Source of the DNA: JAICIG01 sp035532215
Lineage (GTDB): Bacteria; Planctomycetota; Planctomycetia; Pirellulales; JAICIG01
Length of the DNA stretch: 33,322 nucleotides
Reading direction: 5' to 3'
Assembly (NCBI GenBank): GCA_035532215.1
Contig: DATKRK010000177.1
Span: 1-33,322, forward strand
Shown in pieces: positions 23,758-33,289 of this stretch. A model generated the notes under the pieces. It had not been told where the DNA came from. It made no database searches and saw only the letters and a list, made by a program, of their open reading frames with translations. Position 1 is the first letter of the stretch. Every line of letters starts with the position of its first letter. A program made the position numbers and the translations under genes.

Positions 23758-25440
23758 TCAAGGCTTCGCATTCGAGACTGCGGAAATCGCAAACAAGTGC
23801 GTCTTCGTGGCGACGTACAACACCCTGCCCGCGGCGACCGGCGTGCTGTAGATCGACTGCCCCATGCCGATCTCCGCCAAAACCTGCTTCGTCCGCGAGA
23901 GCTTGAAAACGGTGATTTTGCCTTCTTCATCGCCCACGTAAACCCGGCCGTCGGCCGCCAGCGACGAGGACCAGACAGCGGCGAAGACGTCGTGGGTCCA
24001 GTAGACCTCGCCGGTGCAAGCGTCGAGGCAGTGAACCAGCCCGGAAAAATCGGGAAGCACGACCAGCCCGTCGGCGATCACTGCCGTGCTGATCGTGCGG
24101 TGCATCTGCTCTTCGAATTCGATTGCGCCGTTGCCGTCGGCGTCGTTCACGAGATAGTCCCAGACGAGGGCCGAGTTAGGATTGGCGACGGCCGCCTCGC
24201 CCGCATCGGGATTCACCGCCTGCAGGCGCCGCGGAAGCAGGCGGTTGCCGTTCTTCAAATCGACCGCCAGTTCGCTGCTGACGTCGCCGCGGCGGCCGCG
24301 AGGATCGATGCAGCACAGCCGGCCTTCGCCTTCGCCGTGCTCGGGATCTTCTCCGGTCGCGATATAGACGAAGCCGTCGTGAATCACCGGCGAGCCGATC
24401 AGATGATTCCGATACGCGCGGCGGGCGACGCCGGGCGGAGCGACAGGCAGCTTGGGATTGCAGTCGAATTTCCAGAGCAGCTTCGAGCCGCCTTTGCCAT
24501 CGCCGGCCGGATCGAAGCTGTACAGCCAGCCGTCGCCGCCGCCGAAAAGCACCTGCGGTTGGCCGTCGATGATGCCATAGGACGGCGAGCCCCACTGCCC
24601 GTGCAGGATGTTTTCGCCGGGCGAGGCGTCGGTCCAAAGCACTTCGCCCATAATCTTGTCGAGCGCAATAAAGCTCGGCGCCTTCGGCGCTGGAATCGTC
24701 GTGTGGCCTTCATCGACGCCGTTCGAGCTGCAAACGAACAGCATGCGGCCGGCTGACGTCACCGAACAATTCGACATATTGTGCGGATGGACGCCGAACC
24801 GGTCGCGCATGTCGAGCTTCCAGACCACATCGGCCTCGTCGAACCATGCGTTGGGCTCGTCGACGAACGGACCGTCGTTTTCGCCGTCGTCAAACCCTTC
24901 GACGTCGAGACAAACTACTTCGCAGCGATTGTTGACGAACCAGAGCCGGTCGCCTTTGACAAGCGGCGTCGAGCAGACGCCTTGCATCGGATAGTCCTCT
25001 TCGCGGCCGGCGGGCAGCTTTTCGCTGGAATGTTGCCAGAGAAACTCTCCATCGTCCACACGAAAGCACAGCAGGCAGCCGAGATCGACCGAGGCCGGAT
25101 AACGAGCCAAACGCGCGCCGCCGTTGTTCGTGCCGATGAACACCTTGCCGCCGGCGACTACGGGCGAACCATGCGCTACCGTCCCCAGCCGCGCGACCCA
25201 GCGGATGTTTTTCGCCAAGCCCGGCAGCCACTGGCCGGAATCTTGGTCGAACTCGCCCGGACTCCAAGTTTCGGGGAGATGCTGTCCGTCGTGAACGTTG
25301 TTCCGCGCCGGCGAACCGCCCCATTGCGGCCAGTTGTCGCTCGGCGCCGGCTCGGCGCCGAGGGCCGGTTGAACGACAGCGAACACTGTCATAATGCAAC
25401 CAATCGTTGCGAAACAAGCTGACGCAAGCGACCATCGCAT
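23758..25440 (-). CDS. Exported PQQ-type beta-propeller protein
   Basis: A 560-residue protein with an N-terminal signal peptide ending near ALGAEP. It carries repeated propeller blades (GSPVVAGGKVFIGTNNGG, STPLVKGDRLWFVNNR, GSPVIHDGFVYIATGEDP, SSLAADGRVYVGDEEGK, STPVAAGRVLYVATK). This is the WD/PQQ-like fold common in planctomycete exported proteins. Near residue 410 a loop DADGNGAIEFEE has the spacing of a calcium-binding EF-hand. Whether PQQ itself binds is not shown. The ribosome binding site GAGGTAA precedes the ATG. It lies 57 bases after the isochorismatase-like gene on the same strand, so the two are probably one operon. Confidence 0.92.
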   Translation of the reverse strand: MRWSLASACFATIGCIMTVFAVVQPALGAEPAPSDNWPQWGGSPARNNVHDGQHLPETWSPGEFDQDSGQWLPGLAKNIRWVARLGTVAHGSPVVAGGKVFIGTNNGGARLARYPASVDLGCLLCFRVDDGEFLWQHSSEKLPAGREEDYPMQGVCSTPLVKGDRLWFVNNRCEVVCLDVEGFDDGENDGPFVDEPNAWFDEADVVWKLDMRDRFGVHPHNMSNCSVTSAGRMLFVCSSNGVDEGHTTIPAPKAPSFIALDKIMGEVLWTDASPGENILHGQWGSPSYGIIDGQPQVLFGGGDGWLYSFDPAGDGKGGSKLLWKFDCNPKLPVAPPGVARRAYRNHLIGSPVIHDGFVYIATGEDPEHGEGEGRLCCIDPRGRRGDVSSELAVDLKNGNRLLPRRLQAVNPDAGEAAVANPNSALVWDYLVNDADGNGAIEFEEQMHRTISTAVIADGLVVLPDFSGLVHCLDACTGEVYWTHDVFAAVWSSSLAADGRVYVGDEEGKITVFKLSRTKQVLAEIGMGQSIYSTPVAAGRVLYVATKTHLFAISAVSNAKP

Positions 25441-25497
25441 GGCGATTACCTCGGCTTTGCAGCAAAGCGGCCGAAGGGGCGGACGGAAATGGCTACT

Positions 25498-26451
25498 TTA
25501 CTCGGCGGTTGGTTCCGGGCGATCTTTTCCGTGCGGTCGGGCCGACTGGACAAGCAGGCGTTTGTCCTCCTTGAAGCGGAACGGCTGGCCGCCGACGAGA
25601 TCAACGCTGGCGATCGTCGGGCGCCAATACTTCTCGACGTGCTCGATCATCAGATCCGTGCCGGTGAAGTGATCGACGAACGGACGCTTTTGCGAGTTGT
25701 ACATCGTGTCGGTCATGTCGCGCACCAGCACGACGTCGAAGCCGAGATAAGTCAACTGGCGGATGGCGAACGGCCGGCCCAGCACGCACATGTTCAAGTG
25801 GACGCCCGTCATGATCACGTGCTTGATTCCCCGGGCGGCCAGCAGATTGTAAACCTCCTGGCCGTTGTCGCTGATCGCGTCGGCTTCGTCGATCTCGATC
25901 GCGGCGATCTGCCGGCGCCAGGGAGCGGAGATTTCGCACTTCTCGCGGCAATCGCAGCCCATGTCGCTGTCGTCGATTGGCAACTCGCTCTCGCGAGCCT
26001 CGTCGGGCCAGCACCAGCACGTGCCCCAGCGGGTCTTCGTGGAGAGCTCGACCGGCGGCTTGGCGTAGGGCGCTTCTTGGGCGCGCTTGCGTTGGGGCGT
26101 GCCTTCATAGAAGTCGACCGTGGTGCTGGGCGCGTGAATGACGAACACGCCCTGGCGGCGAGCTTCCGCCACCAGGCGGTTGAGCGGCCCGGCAAGTTCG
26201 ACCACGCGCGCGGCCGCGCCTTTGCACCAATGGTCGTCCCACATATCGCAGACGATGATCGCCGTCTGCTTCGGATCCCATTGGACCGTCTGCTCCACCG
26301 CTGCGAACTTCGCCGGCTGCGATTTTTCAACGCGAACTTGCCGCCGCGTGTGAAGCGTCAGTGGCTTGGTTTTGCCGCCGGCCTTTTCGCCGCCGACCAG
26401 CACGCCTGCAATCAAAACCACCGCGACGCTTGCGAAGCAACTCCCGCGCAT
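25498..26451 (-). CDS. Exported isochorismatase-like cysteine hydrolase
   Basis: A 317-residue member of the isochorismatase/nicotinamidase cysteine hydrolase superfamily. Landmarks: TAIIVCDMWDDHWC with the catalytic Asp (about residue 67), GVFVIHAPSTTVDFYEG, and the nucleophile region GIKHVIMTGVHLNMCVLG with the catalytic Cys in NMCV. An insert unlike most relatives carries six Cys in TCWCWP and MGCDCREKCE. ATG at 26451 is preferred: it opens with MRGSCFASVAVVLIAGVLVG, a signal-like segment; an upstream start would add 14 residues. The substrate is not evident. It is the first gene of an operon with the PQQ-like propeller protein, which suggests a shared exported role. Confidence 0.88.
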   Translation of the reverse strand: MRGSCFASVAVVLIAGVLVGGEKAGGKTKPLTLHTRRQVRVEKSQPAKFAAVEQTVQWDPKQTAIIVCDMWDDHWCKGAAARVVELAGPLNRLVAEARRQGVFVIHAPSTTVDFYEGTPQRKRAQEAPYAKPPVELSTKTRWGTCWCWPDEARESELPIDDSDMGCDCREKCEISAPWRRQIAAIEIDEADAISDNGQEVYNLLAARGIKHVIMTGVHLNMCVLGRPFAIRQLTYLGFDVVLVRDMTDTMYNSQKRPFVDHFTGTDLMIEHVEKYWRPTIASVDLVGGQPFRFKEDKRLLVQSARPHGKDRPEPTAE

Positions 26452-26603
26452 GTCTGGCTCCCGTGGGACGAAAATCGAATCAAACGCCTTCAATGTAATC
26501 GCCGCAGTGCGAGGAAAACAGTCCAGCGTTGCCCGCGGGCGGCCGATCGCCTAAAGTGGTAAGTTAGCATCGAGGACTAAATAACGTCCTATTGCAAAGA
26601 CGC

Positions 26604-26676
26604 AGGTGCCTGGGGCTGAGCCTAGGCGAAGCCCCAGATCGCTGGGGCATCGCTTCGCTCTGCCGCCAGGCACCCC
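26604..26676. repeat. Multi-stem palindromic repeat upstream of the J-like gene
   Basis: An outer stem GGTGCCTGG (26605-26613) pairs with CCAGGCACC (26666-26674). Inside, GCCCCAG-ATCG-CTGGGGC (26631-26648) is a perfect 7-bp hairpin, and TGGGGCT (26611-26617) can pair instead with AGCCCCA (26630-26636). The element can therefore fold in more than one way. It lies about 95 bases before the start codon at 26772. Confidence 0.75.
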
Positions 26677-26771
26677 AGTCAGGTATTGGGAATTTATTTA
26701 ATCCTCGGTGCTTACGTGGTCCGTGGCCATCAATCTACCGACCCAGGGGGCTTTCGGCTCCCGGCGCCGCT

Positions 26772-29700
26772 ATGTCCGAAACGTTCGATCCCTACCGCAA
26801 GTGGCTCGGCATTCCGCCGAAACATCAGCCGCCGAATCACTATCGGCTGTTGGCGATCGAATTGTTCGAATCGGACGCCGATACGATCGCCAACGCGGCC
26901 GACCGGCAAATGGCCCACGTTCGGACCTTTCAAGCCGGGCCGCATTCGGCCCTGTCGCAGAAACTGTTGAACGAGTTGTCGACGGCGCGCGTGTGCCTGC
27001 TCAAGGCCGAGCAAAAGGCGGCCTATGATGCTTCGCTGCGGGCGCAGTTGGCCGAGGCCGAATCGGCGGCGGCGAGGGCCGTTACGCCTCAGCCCGCCTC
27101 GCAAGCGCCGATCGCCCGCCCGGCCACGGCGCCATTGCAGGCGGCGCCGAGGGCGTTGCCCGTGCAGCAGCCGTCCGTTGGCGATGCTGCGGCAGCATTG
27201 TCCGCACGCGGCGGAACGGACGCTGCGCCCGCGCCGCGGCGAGTCGCCTGGCAGATGCCGGCGATCGTAGCGATCGCGCTGGGTGCTTTGTGTACGGCGG
27301 CGTATCTGGGGGCGCATCTGTTCGGCGGCGGGGGAGATTCCGGGGAGCCGCCGTCGCCCGTCGCGCACCTAGCCGCCAAGACCTCCGACGCGCAAAACCT
27401 CGTCGCGGATCAATCGCCAGAGCCCGCCCAAGCAACATCGTCCGCGGTCGCGACGGATGTTGCGGCCTCGACGAACGTCCCGGCCTCGACGAATGCCGTA
27501 GTCCCCGCGAATCCTGCGACCGAGAGATCGCCGCCCGCGGCGCCAATGCCTCCAGCGAGCGACGCGCCAAGTGCGACCCCTGCAACCGTGGCCGGTTCAA
27601 CGCCGCAGCCGGCGCAACCCACTGCGGTCGCCAGCGGCAACGCCTCGCCGCAACCGCCCGGCGAGATGCCGCGTCCGCAGCAACCGCCGACGGTGCAACC
27701 GCCGGGAATGTCGCCGCCCGGTATGCTGCCGCCGGGTATGCAGCCGCCCTTTCCGGGCAGTCGCCCGCCGTTTCCCGGACAGCCGCCGTTGGTCGGCGGC
27801 CCTTTTCGCGGGCTCCCGCCTTCGCCCGTTCCGCTAACGCCCGGGCAGATCGATTTGCTGCCAGCCATTGAATTGCAGCGAGACGTCGTGCTCGGCGATT
27901 GGCGGCAAGACGCCGAGGGGCTTTTGTCGCCGCCCGCGGGGCTGGCGCGGCTGAGGATTCCGGTTCCGCCGGGCGACGAATACGTGCTGGTGGTTGACGT
28001 TCAGCGTGTCAGCGGGGCAGGCGGCTTCGGCGTGGGGCTTTCGGCCGGCCAGGCCCATGCCGTGATGTGGTTCGACGGCACGGGCGAGCAAACCACCGGC
28101 TTGCAGGGCTTGAGCGTGGAAATCAGCAACGTCGGTCGCCAAGCGGCGCTCGACACGCTCATTCGATTGGCGTACGGCGTGCGGAAGACGGGGGTCGTGT
28201 TGCTGGAACCCGGACAGGGAAACGGAACCAATTGGGCGAATTTCGTGCATTGGAACGGCGACTTTGCCCAGTGGAAATGGCCCGCCGGCTGGACTCCTCC
28301 CGTCCCCGGGCGCCTGGAGTTGATCTCGTCCGACGCCAGTTTCCGTATACGCCGCCTGTTGCTGGCTCGCGCCGAAGGCTGGACGGCGGACGATCCGAAC
28401 GTGGCGCGAACGGCGAAGGGCATGCCGGTCTTCGCGCTGCGTTCGAACAACTCGGGCCGCTCGTTCAACGAGCCCGAGCAAAAGCTGCCGAAGCCGGAAG
28501 CCGCAGAGTTGGCCGCGGCTCGACAGTTCGCCATGACGCGGAACCAATCCCGATCGACTTCGGCGAAAACGTTCCAATCAAGGTTGGCCCTGGCTCGCAG
28601 CGTGATGAACGAAGCCAAAAATTCGCAGCGCGCGGCGTCCGAGCGCTACGCATTGTTCGATTACTCGCGGATCACGGCCGCCGAGATAGGCGGCGCGGGG
28701 GCGGCGTTCGAGGCCGTCGAACAACTGGGCCGCTGGTTCGAGATCGACGAGTTGACGCTGAAGCTGGAAACGCTCGAGCTGGCCGCTCAGGCTCTGCCCA
28801 CGCCGCAGGGCAAGCTGGAACAGGCGCATGCCGGGCTCGCGTTGATGGAGGCCTGCGCGCGCGCCGATCGCATGGTCGACGCCAACCGCGCCTATGCAAT
28901 CGCGCACGCCGCCGCTCGGCCGCTCAAAGATTCCTCGCTGAACAAGCAGATCAACGAGCGGAAACGCGAGTTCGACCGGATCGCCAAAGCGCATTCGGCG
29001 GTCAAAAACGACTTGGAGAAACTGAAGACCGCCCCCGACGACCCGGAGGCCAACCTGGCGGTCGGCAAGTATTTTTGCTTGAGCCAGGGCAACTGGGAGC
29101 AAGGCTTGAAGCACCTCGCCGCCGGCGCCGACGCGGCGCTGGCCGCGCTGGCTCGCCGTGAACTAACCCAGCCTTCAGTGCCGGAAGATCAATTCGCGCT
29201 GGCGGAAGAGTGGTGGAAATTGTCGGCAGACGAAAAGAGCCCGCTGAAAGCGCCGATTGAAGAGCGGGCGAAACATTGGTATCGCAAGGCGGCGCCGTTT
29301 CTTTCGGGCGAGGCCAAGCAGACGGCCGATACGCGGCTGACGCCGCCGGGCATGATCGTCGACGACCCGAACGCCCGTTTCCTGTCGGAGATGGCGGAAG
29401 TCGATTCGAAGGCGTTCAACAATTTCTTCTTCAAGGGCCGCTCGCTCGGCGACGAGCCGATCAAGGTCAAGGACCTCGAATCGCCGCACGGCTTGTTCAT
29501 GCAGCCGGGGCGTAAAAGCTTCGCCGGCGTCTCGTACGACCTGGATCGCAAATCGCGCCGATTTCTGGCCAAGGTGGGCATTGCCGACACGGCCGAGGGC
29601 AGCCCTGCGACGCCCCTGGTGTTCGAAGTCTGGGGCGACGGCAAGTTGATGTGGCAGTCGAGGCCGGTCGTTTCCAAAGGCCAGTTGCAAGGTTGCGAGC

Positions 29701-29804
29701 TGAACGTCTCGCGGATCAAGCTGCTGCACCTGCAAGTCAATTGTCCCGGCGCCAACGACAATTCGCACTGCGTCTGGATCGAACCCCGCGTCACGCTCAA
29801 GTGA
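26772..29804 (+). CDS. Large membrane protein with J-like N-terminus and NPCBM-like C-terminus
   Basis: A 1010-residue protein typical of planctomycetes. Residues ~1-90 match the J-domain-like segment found in many planctomycete proteins (DPYRKWLGIPPKHQPPNHYR, then a helix ending AAYDASLRAQLAEAE). A Pro/Ala linker follows, then one transmembrane helix (MPAIVAIALGALCTAAYLGA, about 160-179), and a long Pro/Gly-rich region. A beta-rich part has FVHWNGDFAQWKWPAGW near residue 498. A helical, TPR-like stretch occupies about 580-860. The C-terminal part (SFAGVSYDLDRKSRRFLAKV, VFEVWGDGKLMW) is NPCBM-like, a sugar-binding fold. So a cytoplasmic J-like head may connect to a large external part that binds polymer. 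ATG at 26772 is the start that begins the J-like domain; a longer frame upstream runs through a repeat. Confidence 0.9.
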   Translation: MSETFDPYRKWLGIPPKHQPPNHYRLLAIELFESDADTIANAADRQMAHVRTFQAGPHSALSQKLLNELSTARVCLLKAEQKAAYDASLRAQLAEAESAAARAVTPQPASQAPIARPATAPLQAAPRALPVQQPSVGDAAAALSARGGTDAAPAPRRVAWQMPAIVAIALGALCTAAYLGAHLFGGGGDSGEPPSPVAHLAAKTSDAQNLVADQSPEPAQATSSAVATDVAASTNVPASTNAVVPANPATERSPPAAPMPPASDAPSATPATVAGSTPQPAQPTAVASGNASPQPPGEMPRPQQPPTVQPPGMSPPGMLPPGMQPPFPGSRPPFPGQPPLVGGPFRGLPPSPVPLTPGQIDLLPAIELQRDVVLGDWRQDAEGLLSPPAGLARLRIPVPPGDEYVLVVDVQRVSGAGGFGVGLSAGQAHAVMWFDGTGEQTTGLQGLSVEISNVGRQAALDTLIRLAYGVRKTGVVLLEPGQGNGTNWANFVHWNGDFAQWKWPAGWTPPVPGRLELISSDASFRIRRLLLARAEGWTADDPNVARTAKGMPVFALRSNNSGRSFNEPEQKLPKPEAAELAAARQFAMTRNQSRSTSAKTFQSRLALARSVMNEAKNSQRAASERYALFDYSRITAAEIGGAGAAFEAVEQLGRWFEIDELTLKLETLELAAQALPTPQGKLEQAHAGLALMEACARADRMVDANRAYAIAHAAARPLKDSSLNKQINERKREFDRIAKAHSAVKNDLEKLKTAPDDPEANLAVGKYFCLSQGNWEQGLKHLAAGADAALAALARRELTQPSVPEDQFALAEEWWKLSADEKSPLKAPIEERAKHWYRKAAPFLSGEAKQTADTRLTPPGMIVDDPNARFLSEMAEVDSKAFNNFFFKGRSLGDEPIKVKDLESPHGLFMQPGRKSFAGVSYDLDRKSRRFLAKVGIADTAEGSPATPLVFEVWGDGKLMWQSRPVVSKGQLQGCELNVSRIKLLHLQVNCPGANDNSHCVWIEPRVTLK

Positions 29805-29889
29805 CGGTGTGGCAAACATCAAGCTTTGCCGATATATTGATGCAGGCTAAGAAATCCAGAAGATCCACCTGCATTGAGTCGAGGCGACG

Positions 29890-31230
29890 ATGTTATCGAT
29901 CTACGGACGCCCGAAACGCCTGTGCGACGGCCTGACCCGCCGCGAATTGCTCACCATCGGCGCCTTGGGGTTCGGGGGGCTGGCGCTGCCCGAGCTGCTC
30001 CGAGCCGAGTCGCAGCAAGGCGTGGGCAAGTCGCAAAAGGCGATCATTATGATCTACCTTTGCGGCGCGCCTCCGCATCAGGACATGTACGATCTCAAAA
30101 TGCAGGCGCCCGCCGAGATTCGCGGCGAGTTCCAACCGATCGAAACCAACGTCCCCGGCATTGAAATCTGCGAGCATCTGCCCCGGCTGGCCAAGATCAT
30201 GGACAAGCTCGTGCCGATTCGCAGCGTGTACGGCTCGCCCGACGGGGCCCACGACTCGTTCATCTGCTACACGGGCCGAACGGTGCGCCAGCAGCCGCCG
30301 GGCGGCTGGCCCTCGGTCGGTTCGACGTTGTCGAAATTGCTGGGGCCGGCGACGCCGGAAATCCCGCCGTTCGTTGGTTTGTCGCCGCGTGCAGGGCATC
30401 CGCCTTACGGTTCGCCCGGACACCCGGGCTTCCTGGGGCCCGCGCACGGCGCCTTTCGTCCCAACGGCGAAGGCCAAAGCGATCTGACGCTCAATGGCAT
30501 TTCGGTCGAGCGGCTGGGCGACCGCAAGGAGTTGTTGTTGCAGATCGATCGCCTGCGCCGCGACCTGGACGCCAGCGGCAAGATGCAGGCCCTCGACGCC
30601 TTCACCGAACAGGCGCTGGGCGTGCTGACCTCGAGCAAGTTGGCCGACGCGCTCGACGTTTCGAAGGAAGACCCGCGCGTGCGCGAGCGATATGGCAAAG
30701 GCGATCCTCGCAATTACGGCGACGGCGCTCCGCGCAACCAGGAGCACTTTCTCGTGGCTCGCCGCCTGGTCGAGGCCGGCGCCCGTTGCGTGACGTTGAA
30801 CTTCGGCCGCTGGGACTTCCACAGCCAAAATTTCTCGGAATTCAAGAACACGCACGGCCCCCAGTTCGATCAATGCCTGAGCGCCTTGGTCGAAGATCTT
30901 TACGAACGCGGCTTGGACAAGGACGTATCGGTCGTGGCCTGGGGCGAATTCGGCCGCACGCCGATCATCAACAAAGACGCTGGCCGCGACCACTGGCCGC
31001 AAGTGGGCGGCGCGCTGTTAGCCGGCGGCGGACTGAAAACGGGCCAGGTCATCGGCGCCACCGATCGCCTGGGCGGAACGCCCGTCGAACGGCCCGTTCA
31101 CTTCGGCGAAGTGCTCGCCACGCTGTACCGCCAGTTCGGGCTCGATCCGAACGCCATCACCTTGCGCGATCTGGCCGGCCGGCCGCAGTATCTCGTCGAC
31201 CAGCACGCGCCGATGCCGGAACTGATCTGA
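29890..31230 (+). CDS. Tat-exported DUF1501 protein
   Basis: A 446-residue protein of the DUF1501 family, which belongs to the alkaline-phosphatase/sulfatase-like superfamily and is abundant in planctomycetes. A twin-arginine signal (LTRRELLTIGALGFGGLALP, near residue 17) directs export. Recognisable stretches are IIMIYLCGAPPHQDMYDLK, IPPFVGLSPRAGHPPYG, NFGRWDFHSQNF and AWGEFGRTPIINKDAGRDHW. These families often sit next to cytochrome-domain proteins, which are absent here. The upstream neighbour is the J-like/NPCBM giant, 85 bases away and co-directional. Its stop codon is five bases from the stop of the convergent response-regulator gene. The substrate is unknown. Confidence 0.95.
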   Translation: MLSIYGRPKRLCDGLTRRELLTIGALGFGGLALPELLRAESQQGVGKSQKAIIMIYLCGAPPHQDMYDLKMQAPAEIRGEFQPIETNVPGIEICEHLPRLAKIMDKLVPIRSVYGSPDGAHDSFICYTGRTVRQQPPGGWPSVGSTLSKLLGPATPEIPPFVGLSPRAGHPPYGSPGHPGFLGPAHGAFRPNGEGQSDLTLNGISVERLGDRKELLLQIDRLRRDLDASGKMQALDAFTEQALGVLTSSKLADALDVSKEDPRVRERYGKGDPRNYGDGAPRNQEHFLVARRLVEAGARCVTLNFGRWDFHSQNFSEFKNTHGPQFDQCLSALVEDLYERGLDKDVSVVAWGEFGRTPIINKDAGRDHWPQVGGALLAGGGLKTGQVIGATDRLGGTPVERPVHFGEVLATLYRQFGLDPNAITLRDLAGRPQYLVDQHAPMPELI

Positions 31231-31235
31231 GCCGG

Positions 31236-31604
31236 CTATTCGGCCATTTGCACCAGCGCCTTGACGAAATCTTCCTTGCAGGCGGGCTTGCCGATGTGCG
31301 CATCAATGCCCGATGCCTGCGAGCGAAGTTTGTCTTCATCGCTTTGATACGCTGAAATCGCGAGGATCTTCGTGCCGGCCAGCAGGGGCTCTTTGCGCAT
31401 GGCCACGGCCACTTCCCAGCCGTCGATGTCGGGCAAGCCGATATCCAAAATCACGAGGTCGGGCCGGAACGCCGCGGCGATCTCCAGAGCCTGCGAACCG
31501 GTCCAACAAACTTCCGCCTGGTGACCGGCCAGACCGATCCACTTGCACCATATTTCGGCGATGTCGGGATAATCCTCGACCACCAGCACCCGCAGCGATT
31601 TCAT
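31236..31604 (-). CDS. Stand-alone response regulator (receiver domain only)
   Basis: A 122-residue receiver domain with no output domain. Key residues are present: the acidic pair E10/D11 in LVVEDYPDIAE, the phosphoacceptor D54 in DLVILDIGLPDIDGWE, the switch Ser S84 in ILAISAYQSDEDK, and K106 in IGKPACKEDF. It therefore passes on or buffers a phosphoryl group rather than binding DNA itself. ATG at 31604 is chosen because GGGGAGG lies 9 bases upstream; an earlier start would run into the leader hairpin. No sensor kinase is adjacent; the nearest kinase is the Ser/Thr kinase fusion, which begins 184 bases away and is divergent. Its leader carries a terminator-like hairpin and an alternative stem. 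Confidence 0.93.
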   Translation of the reverse strand: MKSLRVLVVEDYPDIAEIWCKWIGLAGHQAEVCWTGSQALEIAAAFRPDLVILDIGLPDIDGWEVAVAMRKEPLLAGTKILAISAYQSDEDKLRSQASGIDAHIGKPACKEDFVKALVQMAE

Positions 31605-31612
31605 GTTCCGGC

Positions 31613-31669
31613 GCCTCCCCCCAAATAAAAAATCCCCCACAGCGACCGTGCGAACGCTGCGGGGGAGGC
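31613..31669 (-). promoter_or_regulatory. Leader with two competing hairpins (possible attenuator)
   Basis: On the minus strand a terminator-like hairpin (31633-31666) is followed by a T-rich run (about 31623-31632). The top-strand arm GGGGGAGGC at 31661-31669 and GCCTCCCCC at 31613-31621 are perfect 9-bp complements. The second contains the ribosome binding site, so pairing of the two would hide it and exclude the terminator stem. Whether the RNA switches is untested. Confidence 0.55.
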
Positions 31670-31676
31670 TATTGGA

Positions 31677-31705
31677 AGTCTAAGGAGACCGCCGCGGCCC
31701 GGCAA
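31677..31705 (-). promoter_or_regulatory. Promoter of the response regulator
   Basis: On the minus strand TTGCCG (31700-31705) and TAGACT (31677-31682) are 17 bases apart. The expected start is about 31670, which is the first base of the competing arm, so the leader is about 66 bases long. Confidence 0.55.
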
Positions 31706-31787
31706 CCCGCCTCTCAGGGGCGGCCCGTGCTGGCCTCGCGGGCGGCGGCTCTAGGCCGTTTCGCACGGCTTCGATATCTTGGAATGC

Positions 31788-33182
<1,395 letters not shown>

Positions 33183-33197
33183 AGTAGACAAAATGGT

Positions 33198-33289
33198 TGG
33201 ACCAGTCGCCCGCGTCTGGCGCGGATTACCTTTGAAATCAGGGGGTAATCCTTTTTCTCAGGCAGTGCCGCAACGAGAGGACTGGTCCA
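33198..33289. repeat. Nested inverted repeats of an IS110-like left end
   Basis: TGGACCAGTC at 33198-33207 and GACTGGTCCA at 33280-33289 are perfect 10-bp inverse copies. Within them GGATTACC (33223-33230) pairs with GGTAATCC (33244-33251), and CCGCG-TCTGG-CGCGG (33210-33224) forms a small hairpin overlapping it. The block ends exactly at the start codon. IS110 elements encode a structured bridge RNA near one end, so this is a candidate, although the 107-base region is short for one. Confidence 0.55.

Noticed and set aside
26592..26771. 60-residue N-terminal extension of the J-like protein
   Set aside because: It lies across the multi-stem repeat and the 25-base motif; the J-like domain begins at the ATG at 26772.
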